DNA of 64,000 bases, taken from assembly GCF_021474405.1 (NCBI RefSeq), contig NZ_JAKEIO010000015.1, positions 20,489 to 84,488 of the forward strand. Direction: 5' to 3'. Numbering within the stretch: position 1 is the first letter of the stretch; each line of letters starts with the position of its first letter. Shown piece by piece: positions 61,243 to 64,000 of this stretch. The notes under the pieces were generated by a model. It was not told the origin of the DNA. It worked only from the letters and a program-made list of their open reading frames with translations, and made no database searches. Source of the DNA: [Streptosporangium] indianense. Its GTDB lineage: Bacteria > Actinomycetota > Actinomycetes > Streptomycetales > Streptomycetaceae. Both the position numbers and the translations under genes were made by a program.

Positions 61243-62109
61243 TCAGCCCAGCAGGGCGGCCACCTCGCGCCACGCCTTCCTCGGGAGGGCGTCGCGCGGT
61301 GCGCCGTCCAGGACCTGGAGGGCGACGTGGTCGGCGCCCGCCTCGAAGAACGCGTCGATCTTGGCGCGGATCGCCGTGTCGTCACCCCAGGCGAACAGGG
61401 CGTCGACCAGGCGGTCGCTGCCGCCGTCCTTGAGGTCGTCCTCGGTGAAGCCGTGCCGGAGGAAGTTGTTGGTGTAGTTCGGCAGGGGGAGGTAGATCTC
61501 CAGGAACTCGCGGGCCAGGGCACGCGCACGGTCCGGATCGGTCTCCGGGACGACGCCCAGCTCCGGGGCCAGCAGCGGGGCCTCGCCGAGGATCTCGCGG
61601 GCGTGCGCGGTGTGTTCCGGGGTGACCAGGTACGGGATCGAGCCCGCCGCCCGGTCCCGGGCCAGCCGCAGCGACTTCGGGCCCAGCGCGGCCAGCAGAC
61701 GGCGGTTTGCCGGCACTCCGGCGGCGTCCAGCCCGTCCAGATACTCGACCAGGGCCGAGTAGGGGCGGGCGTACTGCTCCACGCGCTTGGCGTGGCTCAC
61801 TCCGAGGCCCAGCACGAAACGCCCCGGGTGGGCCGCCTCCAGCTCGGCGAAGGCCGCGGCGGCGGTGGCCGGCTCGTGCTGCCAGATGCTCTGGATGCTG
61901 GTGCCGAACGTGAGCTTCGAGGTCGCCTCGATGAGCGGGGCGGCGTGGGCGGCGGAGCTGTTGCCGCCCAGCCATACGGCGCCGTAGCCGAGTTCCTCCA
62001 GTTCGGCGGTGGCCTCGGCGAGTTCGCCGCGCCGGTCCGGGTCCTCCGAGCGCAGGCCTACGCTCCAGATGCCGTACCGGCCGACGGTCTCCTTCAGGGG
62101 GCTGGTCAT
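61243..62109 (-). CDS. F420-dependent LLM-class oxidoreductase
   Basis: A 288-residue TIM-barrel enzyme of the luciferase-like monooxygenase fold, using F420 in actinobacteria. Typical segments are YGIWSVGLR near the start, GYGAVWLGGNSS, LVLGLGVSHAK-like and PFLVTPEHTA-like stretches. No flavin monooxygenase specificity is evident. It converges with the kinase gene and precedes an unrelated UPF0303 gene on the same strand, 88 bp away. GGAGGG lies 11 bases before the ATG. Confidence 0.85.
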   Translation of the reverse strand: MTSPLKETVGRYGIWSVGLRSEDPDRRGELAEATAELEELGYGAVWLGGNSSAAHAAPLIEATSKLTFGTSIQSIWQHEPATAAAAFAELEAAHPGRFVLGLGVSHAKRVEQYARPYSALVEYLDGLDAAGVPANRRLLAALGPKSLRLARDRAAGSIPYLVTPEHTAHAREILGEAPLLAPELGVVPETDPDRARALAREFLEIYLPLPNYTNNFLRHGFTEDDLKDGGSDRLVDALFAWGDDTAIRAKIDAFFEAGADHVALQVLDGAPRDALPRKAWREVAALLG

Positions 62110-62196
62110 CAGGGGGATCCCTCCGGTTGGGGCGCCGTGCTCGATCACGCGTACGCAGGTGCCAACCGGAGGGAGTCTCCGCTCATTCCATGGGGC

Positions 62197-62718
62197 CTAG
62201 GCGCCCAGAAAGCGCTCCAGTGCCTCCACCACGAGCCGGTGGTCCTGGAGTTGGGGCAGGCCCGAGACGGTCACCGCGCCGATCACGCCCACGCCCTCGA
62301 CGGTGATCGGGAACGAGCCGCCGTGGGCCGCGTAGGTGTCGGGGTCCAGGCGGGAGGACTCCTCGAACGTGCTGCCCTTGGCGCGGAAGCGGGCGCCGAC
62401 CAGGTAGGAGGCGGAGCCGTAGCGCTCGACCACCCGGCGCTTGCGGGCGATCCAGGCGTCGTTGTCGGGCGTCGAGCCGGGCAGCGCCGCGTGGAAGAGC
62501 TGCTGTCCGGCGCGGTGGATGTCGATGGCGACCGGGGCCTGCCGCTCCCGGGCCAGTTCGACCAGAAGCGAGCCCAGCGTCCAGGCGTCGTCGTACGTGA
62601 ACTGGCGGAACACCAGCCGGCGTTCCTGCTTCTCCAGCTCCTCCAGGCTCGGCGTGAGCTCCGGGTGGAACTTCGGGGTGAGCCCCTGGCTGTGGGAGGG
62701 GTTGCTCTTGTGGGTCAC
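62197..62718 (-). CDS. UPF0303/heme-degrading-domain (HbpS-like) protein
   Basis: A 173-residue protein. Residues 40-165 match the PF03928 fold (GlcG/HbpS/UPF0303), including AVAIDIHRAGQQLFHAALPGSTPDND and AAHGGSFPITVEGVGVIGAVTVSG. HbpS binds heme in Streptomyces, while UPF0303 proteins have unknown roles. GTG at 62718 overlaps the stop of the oxidoreductase gene as GTGA, so it is translationally coupled to that sugar-type dehydrogenase. Confidence 0.85.
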   Translation of the reverse strand: MTHKSNPSHSQGLTPKFHPELTPSLEELEKQERRLVFRQFTYDDAWTLGSLLVELARERQAPVAIDIHRAGQQLFHAALPGSTPDNDAWIARKRRVVERYGSASYLVGARFRAKGSTFEESSRLDPDTYAAHGGSFPITVEGVGVIGAVTVSGLPQLQDHRLVVEALERFLGA

Positions 62719-63806
62719 AGCGTCACCGTCACCTTCTCGAGGGCCGAACGACGAGCGGCCTCCAGGACGTCCAGGGCGGCCGCCGCCTCCCGTGCGGTCA
62801 CCGGGTTCGGGGCGCCCTCCAGCAGGGCCTTCGCCACGGCCGCATAGTAAGCGGGGTAGTCGCCCGGGAGGGTGGGTTCGGGGCGGCCGCCGCCGGTCAC
62901 CGGGGACTCGCCGGAGCCGACGCGGCCCCACAGCGACTCGGGCTCCACGCCCCAGTCGGGGCCGGGGCGCAGACCGTCCCGGAGGGCCGCCTCCTGGGGG
63001 TCGAGGCCGTACTTGACGTAACCGGCGGCGGAGCCCAGGACGCGGAAGCGGGGGCCGAGTTGGGCCGTCGTCGCGGAGACGTAGAGGTGGGAGCGGACGC
63101 CGTTGGTGTGCGTGATCGCGAGGAACGTGTCGTCGTCCGTCTCGGCGCCCGGGCGGCGGATGTCCGTCTCCGCGTACACGGAGGCCGCCGGGCCGAAGAG
63201 GACCAGGGCCTGGTCGACGACGTGGCTGCCGAGGTCGTAGAGCAGACCTCCGATCTCTGCGGGGTCGCCGGACTCCCGCCAGCCGCCCTTCGGCTTCGGA
63301 CGCCAGCGCTCGAAGCGGGACTCGAACCGCCACACGTCGCCCAACTCGCCCTCGGCCAGCAGCTTGCGCAGGGTGAGGAAGTCGTTGTCCCAGCGGCGGT
63401 TCTGGAAGACGGAGAGGAGCAGGCCGCGCTCCTCGGCGAGGGCGGCGAGTTCGCGGGCCTCGGCCGCCGTGCCCGCGACGGGCTTGTCGACGACGACCGG
63501 CAGGCCGGCCTCCAGCGCGGTCCTCGCGAGCGGCACGTGCGTCTTGTTCGGGGACGCGACGACGATCAGGTCCAGCTCGGCGGCCCGGGCGAACAGCTCG
63601 TCCGGTGTGGCGGCGAGGCGTACGTCCGGGAACTCGGCACGGGCCTGCTGCTGCCGTTCCGGGTGGGAGGTGACCACCGTGTCGAGGGCGAGGCCCTCCG
63701 TGGCGGCGATCAGCGGGGCGTGGAAGACGGAGCCGGCGAGGCCGTAGCCGACGAGGCCGACGCGGAGGGGCGAGCCGGGGGCTGTGCCGAGGGGTGTGCC
63801 AGTCAT
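62715..63806 (-). CDS. Gfo/Idh/MocA-family oxidoreductase
   Basis: A 363-residue NAD(P)-dependent dehydrogenase. The Rossmann fold has GLVGYGLAGSVFHAPLI (residues 17-33), and the EKP-type motif appears as VVVDKPVA. Family substrates are inositols, sugars and related polyols. The gene is coupled to UPF0303 by a 4-base overlap and has a large palindrome at its promoter shared with a divergent gene. This is likely a regulated sugar catabolic unit. Confidence 0.92.
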   Translation of the reverse strand: MTGTPLGTAPGSPLRVGLVGYGLAGSVFHAPLIAATEGLALDTVVTSHPERQQQARAEFPDVRLAATPDELFARAAELDLIVVASPNKTHVPLARTALEAGLPVVVDKPVAGTAAEARELAALAEERGLLLSVFQNRRWDNDFLTLRKLLAEGELGDVWRFESRFERWRPKPKGGWRESGDPAEIGGLLYDLGSHVVDQALVLFGPAASVYAETDIRRPGAETDDDTFLAITHTNGVRSHLYVSATTAQLGPRFRVLGSAAGYVKYGLDPQEAALRDGLRPGPDWGVEPESLWGRVGSGESPVTGGGRPEPTLPGDYPAYYAAVAKALLEGAPNPVTAREAAAALDVLEAARRSALEKVTVTL

Positions 63807-63812
63807 GCCCTC

Positions 63813-63839
63813 CACTTTCGCAACGCTGTTGCCAAAGTG
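63813..63839. promoter_or_regulatory. Palindromic operator in divergent promoter
   Basis: CACTTTCGCAAC and GTTGCCAAAGTG form a 12-bp inverted repeat (one mismatch) around GCT. It lies seven bases upstream of the oxidoreductase start and overlaps TTGCCA (63829) and GACAAT (63851), a possible promoter for the divergent gene with 16-bp spacing. It is probably the binding site of a sugar-responsive regulator, perhaps the divergent product. Confidence 0.65.
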
Positions 63840-63862
63840 CAAGCGCCGGGGACAATGGGGGC

Positions 63863-64000
63863 GTGGACAGGGCGGACGACCGTACGGGCGGAGTGGGCGG
63901 CATGCGCGGGGCGCCAGACGCGGGAGCGGCCGGAGCGGGTGGGGCAGGCACGCGTGGTGTCGCAGCGGGTGGGGGCGACATGCAGGGGGCCGGAGCGGAT
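63863..64000 (+). CDS. Divergent gene, N-terminal part only (possible regulator)
   Basis: A frame open from GTG at 63863 to the window end (46 codons). Only a Gly/Ala-rich, disordered N-terminus is visible (VDRADDRTGGVGGMRG...). Position divergent to the oxidoreductase with a shared operator is typical of ROK- or LacI-type sugar regulators, but no helix-turn-helix is in view, so the identity is open. Confidence 0.4.
   Translation, partial: MDRADDRTGGVGGMRGAPDAGAAGAGGAGTRGVAAGGGDMQGAGAD

Overview
The window is a high-G+C actinobacterial chromosome segment, almost certainly Streptomyces. The evidence is strong third-position G/C bias, frequent GTG starts, GTGA/ATGA stop-start overlaps, an SsgA-like sporulation protein, a pair of DasR-type (dre) sites beside N-acetylglucosamine PTS genes, and a cysteine leader peptide of actinobacterial type. 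From memory, the order hppD, FAD oxidase, ssgG, M6 protease, pncA/pncB/clpS, mec-cysO-cysM, nagE2-nagE1-nagF, rph, rdgB, bcp, sugE and penicillin-binding protein matches the S. coelicolor core region around SCO2897-SCO2928. Most of the window is therefore conserved core chromosome, with a few small inserted or decaying patches.

Layout. 1-4.9 kb: end of a Doc-like toxin, an SF2 helicase, an IclR regulator, an exported Lon-like S16 protein, and an ArsR-like repressor with its palindromic operator. 4.9-8.6 kb: an OpuB/OpuC-type osmoprotectant ABC transporter whose binding-protein gene carries a frameshift. 8.6-10.4 kb: an Lrp/AsnC regulator divergent from 4-hydroxyphenylpyruvate dioxygenase. 10.4-17.1 kb: TPR protein, FAD oxidase, SsgG, two RDD membrane proteins. 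17.1-27.4 kb: secreted M6 metalloprotease, NAD salvage (pncA, pncB), clpS-DUF2017, amino acid permease, then mec, a cysteine leader peptide, cysO and cysM. 27.4-33.5 kb: membrane-tethered PemK/MazF, MBL hydrolase, GlcNAc PTS genes with a nagE1 pseudogene, rph, a lipoprotein, rdgB and an unusual tRNA.

33.5-36.9 kb: two overlapping HNH nucleases directly behind the tRNA, bcp, DUF3618, a GroES-like protein, and sugE under a probable guanidine-III riboswitch. 37-43.3 kb: bifunctional penicillin-binding protein, an ABC-2 exporter (two permeases plus ATPase), DUF1707. 43.3-50.7 kb: GDSL hydrolase, DUF445, MFS transporter, a structured non-coding RNA with its own promoter and terminator, Hsp20, DUF2267, and a frameshifted alpha/beta hydrolase. 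50.8-54.1 kb: VOC protein without a normal start codon, a small protein, then a lower-G+C patch with an McrA-like HNH nuclease, a ParB-like DUF6551 protein and an orphan Vsr endonuclease. 54.1-64 kb: SEC-C protein, GH30 hydrolase, DUF6412 and a short YidC, FAH-family hydrolase, Ser/Thr kinase, LLM oxidoreductase, UPF0303 protein and a Gfo/Idh/MocA dehydrogenase facing a divergent gene cut by the window end.

How genes work together. The clearest functional unit is sulfur metabolism: Mec (JAMM protease), CysO (sulfur-carrier protein) and CysM (synthase) form the CysO-dependent cysteine route, and a 31-residue leader ORF ending in cysteine sits between mec and cysO, with a -10 box placed so that its transcript would be leaderless. 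The PTS genes form a DasR-controlled GlcNAc uptake unit that has kept one IIC gene and the IIB gene and lost the second IIC. The most noteworthy non-coding signals are the RNA at about 48.0 kb, the guanidine-III-like element before sugE, and the class-I tRNA with a UAG anticodon.
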